Assembly (NCBI RefSeq): GCF_947499295.1
Contig: NZ_CANMNP010000003.1
Coordinates: 186,001 to 250,000, forward strand
Reading direction: 5' to 3'
Length of the DNA: 64,000 bases
Source: an uncultured Roseibium sp.
GTDB taxonomy: Bacteria; Pseudomonadota; Alphaproteobacteria; Rhizobiales; Stappiaceae
The notes under the pieces were generated by a model. It did no database searches and had not been told where the DNA came from. It saw only the letters and a program-made list of their open reading frames with translations. Position 1 is the first letter of the stretch; every line of letters begins with the position of its first letter. Both the position numbers and the translations under genes were made by a program. This document shows, in pieces, positions 43,832 to 51,480 of this stretch.

Positions 43832-44631
43832 GCGAACTGACCGGGAAAACTGCGCTTGTCACTGGATCGGTGCAAGGGATTGGGCTGGCCATTGCAAAAG
43901 TTCTTGGGCGGGCAGGGGCACGAGTTGGCGTACACGGCCTGGCGACGGATGAGGAAGCAAAATTAACTGTTGAAGCTGTACTGGAAGCCGGTGCTCCTAA
44001 GGTAAGGTTTTTCGATGCGGATGTCAGAAATGTGGCCGCGATCGAGACAATGATGGGGGAGGTTGAAGGCTGGGGCGGCGCTGATATTCTCGTCAACAAT
44101 GCGGGAATTCAAAAAACCGCCAGTCTTGCGGAAGCTGATCCGGCAATCTGGGACGCGATCATCGGCGTCAATCTTTCGGCAGCTTTCCATACCATGCGAC
44201 TGACCCTTCCGGCGATGGCAGCCAGAGGCTATGGCCGGGTGATCAATATTGCATCGGTTCACGGGCTGGTCGCCTCCGTGAACAAGGCACCTTATGTCGC
44301 GTCAAAATTTGGTCTGGTGGGAATGAGCAAAGTTGCTGCTCTTGAATATGCGACGGCAGGCAGGAAGGCAGCAGGCGGCGTTACCGTCAACTGCATTGCG
44401 CCCGGTTGGACGGAGACAGCCATCATCGAGCCACAAGTGGCAGCCCGCGCCGAACAATTTGGCGGAGACCGGGACAAGGGGATTGCGGATCTGCTGGCAG
44501 AAAAGCAGCCGTCACGACGCACCTCCGACCCTTCTGAAATCGGTGAGCTTGCTCTTTGGCTTTGCAATCCGATAGCTCACAACGTGACGGGTGCAACGAT
44601 CCCCGTCGACGGTGGCTGGACGGCGCAATAG
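43828..44631 (+). CDS. 3-hydroxybutyrate dehydrogenase-type SDR
   Basis: 267 residues, short-chain dehydrogenase fold. It has the TGSVQGIG nucleotide loop, NNAG, and the catalytic Ser...Tyr-x3-Lys in IASVHGLVASVNKAPYVASK. The C-terminal part with IPVDGGWTAQ and the FGGDRDKGIADLLAEKQPS insert match D-3-hydroxybutyrate dehydrogenases. It would oxidise 3-hydroxybutyrate to acetoacetate, and the coupled ligase could then activate the product. Specificity is inferred from family resemblance. Confidence 0.82.
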   Translation: MSELTGKTALVTGSVQGIGLAIAKVLGRAGARVGVHGLATDEEAKLTVEAVLEAGAPKVRFFDADVRNVAAIETMMGEVEGWGGADILVNNAGIQKTASLAEADPAIWDAIIGVNLSAAFHTMRLTLPAMAARGYGRVINIASVHGLVASVNKAPYVASKFGLVGMSKVAALEYATAGRKAAGGVTVNCIAPGWTETAIIEPQVAARAEQFGGDRDKGIADLLAEKQPSRRTSDPSEIGELALWLCNPIAHNVTGATIPVDGGWTAQ

Positions 44632-44652
44632 GCGAGAAGCGTAGCGATCGAC

Positions 44653-45312
44653 TTAAAGAACCACGACCTTGGCGCCGAGTTCAACGCGACTATAGAGGTC
44701 GATGATGTCCTGGTGCCACATGCGGATGCAGCCGCTGGATGCATTGGTGCCGATGCTGCTTGGCTGGTTTGTGCTGTGGATGCGGTAGAGCGTGTCCTTG
44801 TTGCCCTGCCACAGATAGAGACCGCGGGCGCCGATAGGGTTGCTTGGGCCGCCTTCCTGTCCGTCCTTGTATTTGGCCAGGCGCGGTTCGCGCTCGATCA
44901 TTTCGTCGGGTGGAAACCATTTCGGCCATTTGCGCTTAAAACGGATCACCGCCTCGCCATTCCAGGCAAACCCGGCACGGCCGACGCCGATGCCGTAGCG
45001 GATGGCGCGCCCGCCTGGCTGGATGAGGTAAAGGAACTTCCTGTTCGGATCGACAACGATTGTACCGGACGGGTACTGGGACGGATAGAACACCGACTGG
45101 CGCAGGTACTTCGGGTCGAAGTTCTGATATTTGATGCCGGGCAGCGAAAAGCCGCCGTCCCGCACAGGTGCATAGGCGGTCGCATAATCAGGCGTCCCGT
45201 CGGACAGAGGCGTCAAACCCGCTTGAACCGTGGCGCCCTGTTTGCTTTGGCAGGCGGCCAGCAACAGCGGAATTCCAGCAACAAAGCTCCGTCGGCTCAA
45301 TTTTATCGCCAT
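44653..45312 (-). CDS. L,D-transpeptidase lipoprotein (YkuD domain)
   Basis: 219 residues from ATG 45312, which has an AAAGGA site; an ATG 51 bases upstream has none. The leader SRRSFVAGIPLLLAACQSK carries a twin-Arg and the lipobox LAAC, so a Tat-exported lipoprotein is likely. The YkuD domain includes IVVDPNRKFLYLIQPGGRA and the catalytic HSTNQPSSIG...SSGCIRM. It would form 3-3 peptidoglycan crosslinks or attach proteins to peptidoglycan. Confidence 0.9.
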   Translation of the reverse strand: MAIKLSRRSFVAGIPLLLAACQSKQGATVQAGLTPLSDGTPDYATAYAPVRDGGFSLPGIKYQNFDPKYLRQSVFYPSQYPSGTIVVDPNRKFLYLIQPGGRAIRYGIGVGRAGFAWNGEAVIRFKRKWPKWFPPDEMIEREPRLAKYKDGQEGGPSNPIGARGLYLWQGNKDTLYRIHSTNQPSSIGTNASSGCIRMWHQDIIDLYSRVELGAKVVVL

Positions 45313-45496
45313 GCTCGCGTCCTTTCCCGGGGCCGCCTCGCAGCGGATATCGGTTGTTGTCATCTTAAAACAGCTTTACGGGCCGCAATCTTGATAAACG
45401 GAATACTCAAACGGTCTCCGAAAGCAACACAATTATGGTAAATGGCTGATTAACGTCGAGTCCTAAGAGGCTGTTCCAAAATCACAAAAACGCTAG

Positions 45497-46090
45497 TCAG
45501 TCCGCCAAAATGCCTGCCAGAAGCTTGCGCGTGGCTGCCTCGTATGCGGTTCGGTTTTCTCCAGCTGCAATGGCAAGCGCTGCACGGTCAAATGCCGAGG
45601 AAAGAAGATCGGCCAGCGGCTCTAGCTGGATGCCTCTCAGGTGTCCGTGCTTTGCGCTGTGCTGCAAACCTTCCAACAGCGTTGCGCCACCGGTCTCTTT
45701 GTCAATTTCCGTCATTTCCGCTACGCCCAGAACAGCAGGCCCCTCAAGCAACATGATTTTTGCGCGACCAGGCACGGACATTGCGGAAAAGTAAGCGCTC
45801 GCACCGGACATGAAAGCGTCGAGCGGAGACTGTCTGATATCGGTCTTGGCATCGATTTCAACCGCTATTGCAGCCGCTTCGTGATGGACGAGGGCCCGCA
45901 TGAGGTCCGCTTTGTCCGTAAAGTGATGATAGAGCGCGCCTCTGGTGACGTCTGCAGCCTTCACGATTTCCGGCGTTCCTGTTTCCGCATACCCCTTTTC
46001 AACGATCAGAGCCCGGGCAGCCTTTAGGAGTGCGCTGCGGGTTTCGGCCCGGCGTTCGGCCTGAGTTCGGCGAGATTTTGTTCCTTGCAT
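45497..46090 (-). CDS. TetR-family repressor
   Basis: 197 residues. The N-terminal helix-turn-helix domain includes KGYAETGTPEIVKAADVTRG followed by ALYHHFTDKADLMRALVHHE. The ligand domain is unassigned. It is divergent from the VOC-family gene 150 bp away, and TGTATGT-type half sites at 46088-46136 lie over its own start and in between, so it probably represses both. Confidence 0.9.
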   Translation of the reverse strand: MQGTKSRRTQAERRAETRSALLKAARALIVEKGYAETGTPEIVKAADVTRGALYHHFTDKADLMRALVHHEAAAIAVEIDAKTDIRQSPLDAFMSGASAYFSAMSVPGRAKIMLLEGPAVLGVAEMTEIDKETGGATLLEGLQHSAKHGHLRGIQLEPLADLLSSAFDRAALAIAAGENRTAYEAATRKLLAGILAD

Positions 46091-46136
46091 ACATGCAGCC
46101 TGTATGTTAATTGAAGTTTACATACAAACTGTATGT
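46088..46136. promoter_or_regulatory. TetR operator array
   Basis: A perfect palindrome ACATACA-AAC-TGTATGT (46120-46136) and a second, wider one CATACA-N7-TGTATG (46088-46106) that covers the tetR start codon. The four half sites alternate and could hold two repressor dimers, giving autorepression plus control of the VOC gene. Confidence 0.75.
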
Positions 46137-46239
46137 CTTTTTATTGGCGTTGAAAAGACCCCTCCAATGACCGGGTTTTCGTCGGCATGACGGTGCACCG
46201 GTCAGATTGGCAGTGGTTCCGTGGCAAGGAGATCGAAAG

Positions 46240-46668
46240 ATGAAGTGCACACAGTATTACCCGGTTCTGATGACATCGAATGTTGCAGAAACCGCGCGGT
46301 TCTATCGGGACAACTTCAAATTCAAGGCGGCGTTCGAAGCCGACTGGTACGTTCATCTGCAATCCGAGGAAGACGAACGTGTCAATCTTGCGGTTCTCGA
46401 TAAGGACCACGAGACAATCCCGAAAGAAGGACGAGGCAAGAAAGCGGCCGGAATGCTGATAAATTTCGAAGTGAAAGACGTTGATGCAGTTTATGAACGA
46501 GCCAAGGAAAACGGTTTGCCTATCTTGCAGGTTCTACGTGATGAAGACTTCGGTCAGCGCCACTTCATTACTCGTGACCCGAATGGCGTTCTGATCGATG
46601 TTATCAAACCAATTCCCCCAAGCCCCGAATTCCTGAAGCAATTTGCCCCTGAAGCCGTGCCGTCATAG
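46240..46668 (+). CDS. VOC/glyoxalase-superfamily protein
   Basis: 142 residues from ATG 46240, which follows AAGGAGAT. It has the paired beta-alpha-beta3 modules of the vicinal-oxygen-chelate fold: [20 protein letters not shown] in the first half, and [20 protein letters not shown] with [18 protein letters not shown] in the second. Members include glyoxalase I, bleomycin resistance and dioxygenases; not all metal-site residues are clear, so the reaction is open. It is controlled by the adjacent TetR regulator. Confidence 0.85.
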   Translation: MKCTQYYPVLMTSNVAETARFYRDNFKFKAAFEADWYVHLQSEEDERVNLAVLDKDHETIPKEGRGKKAAGMLINFEVKDVDAVYERAKENGLPILQVLRDEDFGQRHFITRDPNGVLIDVIKPIPPSPEFLKQFAPEAVPS

Positions 46669-46734
46669 CGGCGACTTCAGAAGCCGGAATTTCAAGCCAA
46701 GCACATCGGTTTTGAAGCGGCCGTTTGGTGCAAC

Positions 46735-46765
46735 AAAAAGGCGTGGCCGGGAGACCGGTCACGCC
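46735..46765 (-). terminator. Rho-independent terminator of the lipoprotein gene
   Basis: On the minus strand GGCGTG-A-CCGG, loop TCTC, CCGG-C-CACGCC, followed by TTTTTG. The hairpin has 10 pairs with one mismatched position. It lies between the convergent VOC and lipoprotein genes. Confidence 0.85.
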
Positions 46766-46790
46766 GCTCGGTTGGAATTGCTTTCAGCCC

Positions 46791-47285
46791 TCAGGACGAG
46801 ACGGCAGGACAGGAGCTGTTTTGCTCGGCGCGCGATTTCAAGCCCTGGAGGCTCTGCATTGTGTTCGGGTCACCGGGTAACACGAAACTTTGTTCAAGCG
46901 CTGTGCGAACGTTGTTTATGACGGCAAGGTCCTGAACGGCGAGCGTCTGGCAGGGTGTACCGGTAAAACGGACGCGGATGCGAATGACACGCTGACCGTT
47001 GTCTGACGGTCCGAATTCAGAATCGAGTGCAGGATTCGGACTGGTCATCGGCCTTTCCAGAACAACCATGTTTGGCTGGTCCTGAAGAACAACCGTACCA
47101 CGTTGTTGCGCACTGGATACCAGAGCATTGCGTACGGTTGGTGGATCGGCTGCTATATTTACGCTTTGTGCTCCGGCTGGAACGCTAAGCTGGGGCTGGT
47201 CGGGCAAACTCGCACGTTGAGAGGACCCTGACTGGCATGCGGCAAGACTAAGCGCGCATAGGCTGGCTAAAAGAAGATGTCGCAT
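46791..47285 (-). CDS. Small secreted lipoprotein of unknown function
   Basis: 164 residues from ATG 47285, after an AGGAC site. The lipoprotein signal is MRHLLLASLCALSLAACQSG, with the lipid Cys at residue 17. The mature part has a beta-rich core (QRGTVVLQDQPNMVVLERPM; QRVIRIRVRFTGTPCQTLAV) with two Cys that could form a disulphide. I do not recognise the family. No partner gene is obvious. Confidence 0.72.
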   Translation of the reverse strand: MRHLLLASLCALSLAACQSGSSQRASLPDQPQLSVPAGAQSVNIAADPPTVRNALVSSAQQRGTVVLQDQPNMVVLERPMTSPNPALDSEFGPSDNGQRVIRIRVRFTGTPCQTLAVQDLAVINNVRTALEQSFVLPGDPNTMQSLQGLKSRAEQNSSCPAVSS

Positions 47286-47467
47286 GATCAGTCCTGCATT
47301 CAATAGAGCAGCCGATGGGTTTCGGCCTGGTCATCACCTAAATCAAGTCATCGCTGAACACAATAAAACTGCATGTGAGCAATGGCATTCTTGTATCAAC
47401 ACTGTGTCACAACACTCCTAACGAAGCCTTGTGGCCGGACATGGGCAAAAATGGCAGTCTTTTAAAA

Positions 47468-48919
47468 TTAGAAACTGTCACCGGTTTTGAAACCTCCGCT
47501 GCCAAAGCTTTTGCCGGTCTTAAACCCTCCTTTGAAAGGATCTTTTCCTTTTGAGCGGCGGCTAAAGTCGCCACCGAATCCACCCATGGATTTCGGAAGC
47601 CCGGACCCGCCTGGAAAGGCAACGCGACGACCGCGTGGCTTGCGGCGCTTGTGCGAGCGCTCAGCCCTGGACCAGTAGTCCGCGCCGGTTATGGCACCTT
47701 TGACTAATTCACCCAGCAAAACCGTTGTCAGCTTGTCATCGGAAAAAGTGGATTCCCAGCTTCCATAGCCCTTCGAGCGAAACCGTTTGATGACGTCGGA
47801 GAGCTCGGCCCGGCGACGGCTGATGTCGCGTTGCAGCTCCCGGTCCTGCCTGATTTCGCGGGTGACCTGTTCAATCCTGTCTTTCAGATCTTCGATACGC
47901 TGAACAATTTTTTCATCCTCAGGCGAGGGTGTCGCAATTGCGGCCCGCCAAAGGTCGTTCAGGTCATCGGCCTGAAGTGAGACAGACAAGTGTTCTTCGG
48001 CCTTCTGAAAATCCGCGTCTTCGCCGCTGGAAAACTCAGTCAGCGCAGCTGACAGTGTTTCGATCTGACGATCCAGTTTGTCGAGCTGAACGTCGATCCG
48101 GTCAATGTCCTCACTTTGGGTCTCGATGGCCCCGACCAGATCTGTTCCGGCTGCATCTGTCATGGCATTGCGGCTCATATCCGCAAGTTTGGCCTGCTCT
48201 CTAACGGCAATTTCGGCGCAGTGTTCCGCATGGCGGGCCATACGCTCTGGGATGCCGGTCAGCATTGCGTAATTGGCTCGCGCTCCGTCAAACTTGATCA
48301 GCCTGGCAACCCATCGATCCAGCGAGCGCACGAGACCACGGTGGTTATAGTCCGGGGTTCCGAAGCCGCGCTGCCAAAGGTAGATGAACAGCGGATCGTC
48401 CTCATAGGCCTTGCCCTTCTGCTCACGATCCGCTTTGGAAGTGTCAGCCTTTGACGCTGCAGCTTCCGCGGTCGCCTCTGCGGTTTCAGCTTTTTCACGC
48501 TGAGCAAGATAGGTCTTGTCGTTTTCCAGGCGGCCGTCGATGGCTTCCATCAGTTCGTCCATCTGGCTTTCCGCCGCATCCCGGGCATCGTCCAGTTCCA
48601 AGCGTTCCTTTTGAAGCTGGCCGCGCTCTGCTTCGCAGCTGCGGAGCTGATCGGTCAGAACCTTGTAGTCGGCGTTTCGCTTGTCCAAAAGGCGACGGGC
48701 TTCACGGGCAGCGCTGTCGAGGCGGGTGTTCAGTGCACCTGCCGCATCTGTATCCATTCGAAAACGCGCCAGGTCGCGGTAAGCCTCGCTCTGACGCTCT
48801 TGCAGATCTGTCAGGGCACGGGTTGCGCGCTCTATCCGCTTGGTGAGTTCAGCTTCTTCACGACGCAAATCAGCAAGCGATTGCTCAATCGTCCCCAGGG
48901 TCTGACGTCCTGTCAGCAT
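47468..48919 (-). CDS. Coiled-coil protein with Gly/Phe/Lys-rich tail
   Basis: 483 residues, not recognised. Residues about 10-170 are a long coiled coil; about 190-260 form a conserved-looking globular insert (DDPLFIYLWQRGFGTPDYNH); about 265-400 are again coiled-coil helices; and from about 420 the chain is basic, then Gly/Phe/Lys-rich with a repeated GGFKTG(K/D)SF. There is no signal or membrane span. It is last of three co-directional genes (401, 308, 483), 31 bp after the 308-residue gene. The tail resembles RNA- or membrane-binding low-complexity tails; that is speculation. Confidence 0.75.
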   Translation of the reverse strand: MLTGRQTLGTIEQSLADLRREEAELTKRIERATRALTDLQERQSEAYRDLARFRMDTDAAGALNTRLDSAAREARRLLDKRNADYKVLTDQLRSCEAERGQLQKERLELDDARDAAESQMDELMEAIDGRLENDKTYLAQREKAETAEATAEAAASKADTSKADREQKGKAYEDDPLFIYLWQRGFGTPDYNHRGLVRSLDRWVARLIKFDGARANYAMLTGIPERMARHAEHCAEIAVREQAKLADMSRNAMTDAAGTDLVGAIETQSEDIDRIDVQLDKLDRQIETLSAALTEFSSGEDADFQKAEEHLSVSLQADDLNDLWRAAIATPSPEDEKIVQRIEDLKDRIEQVTREIRQDRELQRDISRRRAELSDVIKRFRSKGYGSWESTFSDDKLTTVLLGELVKGAITGADYWSRAERSHKRRKPRGRRVAFPGGSGLPKSMGGFGGDFSRRSKGKDPFKGGFKTGKSFGSGGFKTGDSF

Positions 48920-48950
48920 ACGCTTGTCCCCATCAACTTCCGATTGGCCG

Positions 48951-49877
48951 CTACCATTGGGTGATTGCTCCGTCCCGCACGCCGCTGCGCCACTTGATAT
49001 TCAGTTCACCGCGGCGTTTTTCGCCAAGCTTGCCGTTTTGGACAATGCCATCTTCCAGCTTGTCCTGCCGCACAGCGTCATAAATGTTCTGCGATACCCG
49101 CTGTCCCCATTTGTCGACTGAAATCGCTTCGCTGTTTTCTTCTGATAAAATGCTGCGGTTGATGATGTTTCCGTCCGGGTCGATTGCTTCCACGACAATG
49201 TAGTAGTTTTCGCTATCCGGATTGGTTTCCGGAATACGGGTGATACCTGTCGGCACGCCCTGACGTGAAATGATCCGGACTTCAAAGACTTCCTGCAGAT
49301 TGGCTGCCAGTTGACGCAAGTCGCCTTCGGCCTTGAAGGCGGCATCGTTTTTGCCATCCGACAGAGCCAGACGGCCATCTTCGGCAATGCGGGCCGCTTC
49401 TGCTTCGATGTCGGCATTTTCAGTCAACGCATCAACGCGGCTGACCAGTTCGGAATATGTTTGGGGAAGGGCGTCAATGCGAGCCAGCAGATCCGCTTCT
49501 GCGCGTTGTTCAGGCAACTTGACCAGAAAATACCAGGCTGCAATCGCAATGACCAGAACAGCAAAGACCCCGGCCATCCATTTCGACCAGGTGCTGCGGG
49601 AAATATAGATCATCGCCAGAGTACGCGAAAAACCTGTAGCCGGAGGTGAATAGACAAAACGGTCGCGTTTGAGGTCCTCGACACCCTTCTTGAGAATATG
49701 GTCCGGAACGTCGATCCCCTGAGCTGCATAGACCTTACGCAGCCGGTCGACCATAGCGGTGTCGCGTTCATCCGTCTTCAGTTCGCGGGCCACCTGACCT
49801 TCTTCATGCCGAAGCGTGTCGACCACGTCCATCGCCATCATCAGATCGTCGAGCGGAGCCTCGGATTTGCCTGCCAT
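48951..49877 (-). CDS. DUF6384-like single-pass membrane protein
   Basis: 308 residues. A cytoplasmic N-terminus of about 100 residues (LDDLMMAMDVVDTLRHEEGQ; VYAAQGIDVPDHILKKGVED) precedes one membrane span (about 105-125, WMAGVFAVLVIAIAAWYFLV). A coiled coil (about 130-195) and a C-terminal beta domain (FEVRIISRQGVPTGITRIPE) follow outside. It fits what I remember of DUF6384. It is the middle gene between the 401- and 483-residue genes and would be the membrane anchor of that set. Confidence 0.72.
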   Translation of the reverse strand: MAGKSEAPLDDLMMAMDVVDTLRHEEGQVARELKTDERDTAMVDRLRKVYAAQGIDVPDHILKKGVEDLKRDRFVYSPPATGFSRTLAMIYISRSTWSKWMAGVFAVLVIAIAAWYFLVKLPEQRAEADLLARIDALPQTYSELVSRVDALTENADIEAEAARIAEDGRLALSDGKNDAAFKAEGDLRQLAANLQEVFEVRIISRQGVPTGITRIPETNPDSENYYIVVEAIDPDGNIINRSILSEENSEAISVDKWGQRVSQNIYDAVRQDKLEDGIVQNGKLGEKRRGELNIKWRSGVRDGAITQW

Positions 49878-49936
49878 ACGATTAAATCTTCTTGCGTTGG
49901 GCAGGCCGGTTCACCGGCCTGCCGATGCCTTGTGTG

Positions 49937-51142
49937 TTAAAGTCCCTGGCCCTGAGCCGTCAGTTTGGCGAGCCGCCTTTTGCCGTCTTCGACGGCATTG
50001 CGGATTTCTTCGGAGTTCTTGGTCGACATATCACGCATTTCCGTAATGATTTCACGTGACTGGACCTGGAAGTTCACAACCGAGTCCACCAGCTTTTTGA
50101 CAGAAGCAGCGGCGACGGTCGGGCCGTAACCGGCTTTCAAGGCTTCCTTTTGAACCGCGTCGCCAATCTCTGCCAGCGTCTCAAGGCTCTTGTTGATGCC
50201 GTCCTTCATGGCGTTCAGCGTTTCGGTGGATTCGTGCAGGCCTTGCATGCCCGTAAAGGAAGCGTTGAGAGCGGTCAGAACAGACTCATTGGTCGAAAAG
50301 AAGCTGACCGACTGGGCATATACGCGCTCCTTGGCGTTTGTGGTCTGCACCAATCGAGCCATAATGACTTCGGACGTATTGTAACCGATCGTCAGATTGT
50401 CGGAGAGATCCTTGGCAATCTGGTATCTCTTTTCTTCGTCCTGCATCTCGCGCAGTTTTTCGTCACGCGCAAGTTCAAGCCGGGCTTTCTGGGCCGGGTC
50501 GTCCCCGGTATAGGCTTCCACTTCACTGGAAGACCCTTCAAGCGCTGATTTGGCGGCCGACAGTTTTTCAGTTGCCATGTTCAGCAACTCGAGCGCCGTA
50601 ACCTCTGCCTGCTTCAGTGCTCCGCGGAAATCACGGTAGGCTTCGAGGATGACCTGTTCGCGCTCGATCTGGTCCTTGGTTGCACTGGCCACCTCCTTGT
50701 AGGTTCCACGAATGTCGGTGAACCGGTCCGAAATAGTGCCGCGCCGCATGTCACGCCATTTGTTGGAAAGATTTTCAGTGAAGGAAATCTTGCCGTCCGC
50801 GAGCTGGTCAACCAGCGTCTTGGCATCGTCGCGGATCGAGTTGAAGGCCTCGGTGATCTCCTCATAACGTTCACCGATGTCCATCTGTTGCACCTGGTTG
50901 CGGACCACTTCGTTGAAGTTGGAGGCCTGACCGAGAGTGCGTGAAATGATCAGTACCTTGTCCGGCGACAGGTCGGAGATCTGCTCAAGCAGGGCATTGA
51001 TCGGTGCATCCCTTTCGGTTTCCGGTGAGATGCCGATATCGCGCAATGTGGAAAGAGCGCGATCCAGATATTGAAGGGGGGAAAACCCGCCGGCCGGCGC
51101 CGCTGCATTTTCCGGAGTTTCAGGTGCTGCCGCGTCTGTCAT
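49937..51142 (-). CDS. Helical protein with possible TelA-like core
   Basis: 401 residues, nearly all helix, with no signal or membrane span. It starts with a Pro/Ala-rich stretch, then LQYLDRALSTLRDIGISPET, a central part rich in Asp/Glu/Lys, and a C-terminal SVSFFSTNESVLTALNASFT to GKRRLAKLTAQ segment. The C-terminal pattern faintly recalls toxic-anion resistance proteins of the TelA type; this is a weak resemblance by eye. A strong GGAGG site precedes the start. It leads the three-gene set and is divergent from the MscS gene. Confidence 0.7.
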   Translation of the reverse strand: MTDAAAPETPENAAAPAGGFSPLQYLDRALSTLRDIGISPETERDAPINALLEQISDLSPDKVLIISRTLGQASNFNEVVRNQVQQMDIGERYEEITEAFNSIRDDAKTLVDQLADGKISFTENLSNKWRDMRRGTISDRFTDIRGTYKEVASATKDQIEREQVILEAYRDFRGALKQAEVTALELLNMATEKLSAAKSALEGSSSEVEAYTGDDPAQKARLELARDEKLREMQDEEKRYQIAKDLSDNLTIGYNTSEVIMARLVQTTNAKERVYAQSVSFFSTNESVLTALNASFTGMQGLHESTETLNAMKDGINKSLETLAEIGDAVQKEALKAGYGPTVAAASVKKLVDSVVNFQVQSREIITEMRDMSTKNSEEIRNAVEDGKRRLAKLTAQGQGL

Positions 51143-51480
51143 GTTTGACCTCCTCGAAGGACGGCGTCGATTTTTGTGGTCCAGCGCCGCTTCGTCCTGT
51201 TTACGTCGTAAAGGGCCATGTTAGGGCAGGCTTACGCCGCTCTGTCAACGGGTTGGCAAGGGAAACTGGCCAAGTTCATTCGTCGAGCCGGACCCGTTTG
51301 ATCCTTTCCATAGGCGGCTTTTGCGACAAGTATGTTTCGAAGACCAGAGTTCCTGCATTTTGCCCTTGTGACCTTCGTGACCTTGTGCTCATGGCTTTGC
51401 CACAGAAGAATGCAGTAACAAGTGGTCAGGAAAGACTTTCGGTCTTGATCGGAACAGGCACGCGTTGGCATGGCAAAGTG
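51143..51480. other. Intergenic region between the coiled-coil set and the MscS gene
   Basis: 338 bp with promoters for two divergent units expected. I recognise no repeat, riboswitch or terminator. An open frame that extends the channel gene leftward from 51481 runs through it and lacks a signal peptide, so it is not counted as coding. Confidence 0.4.

Noticed and set aside
51004..51480. Upstream extension of the channel gene to 965 residues
   Set aside because: It would overlap the divergent 401-residue gene and bury a clear signal peptide that starts at 51481.
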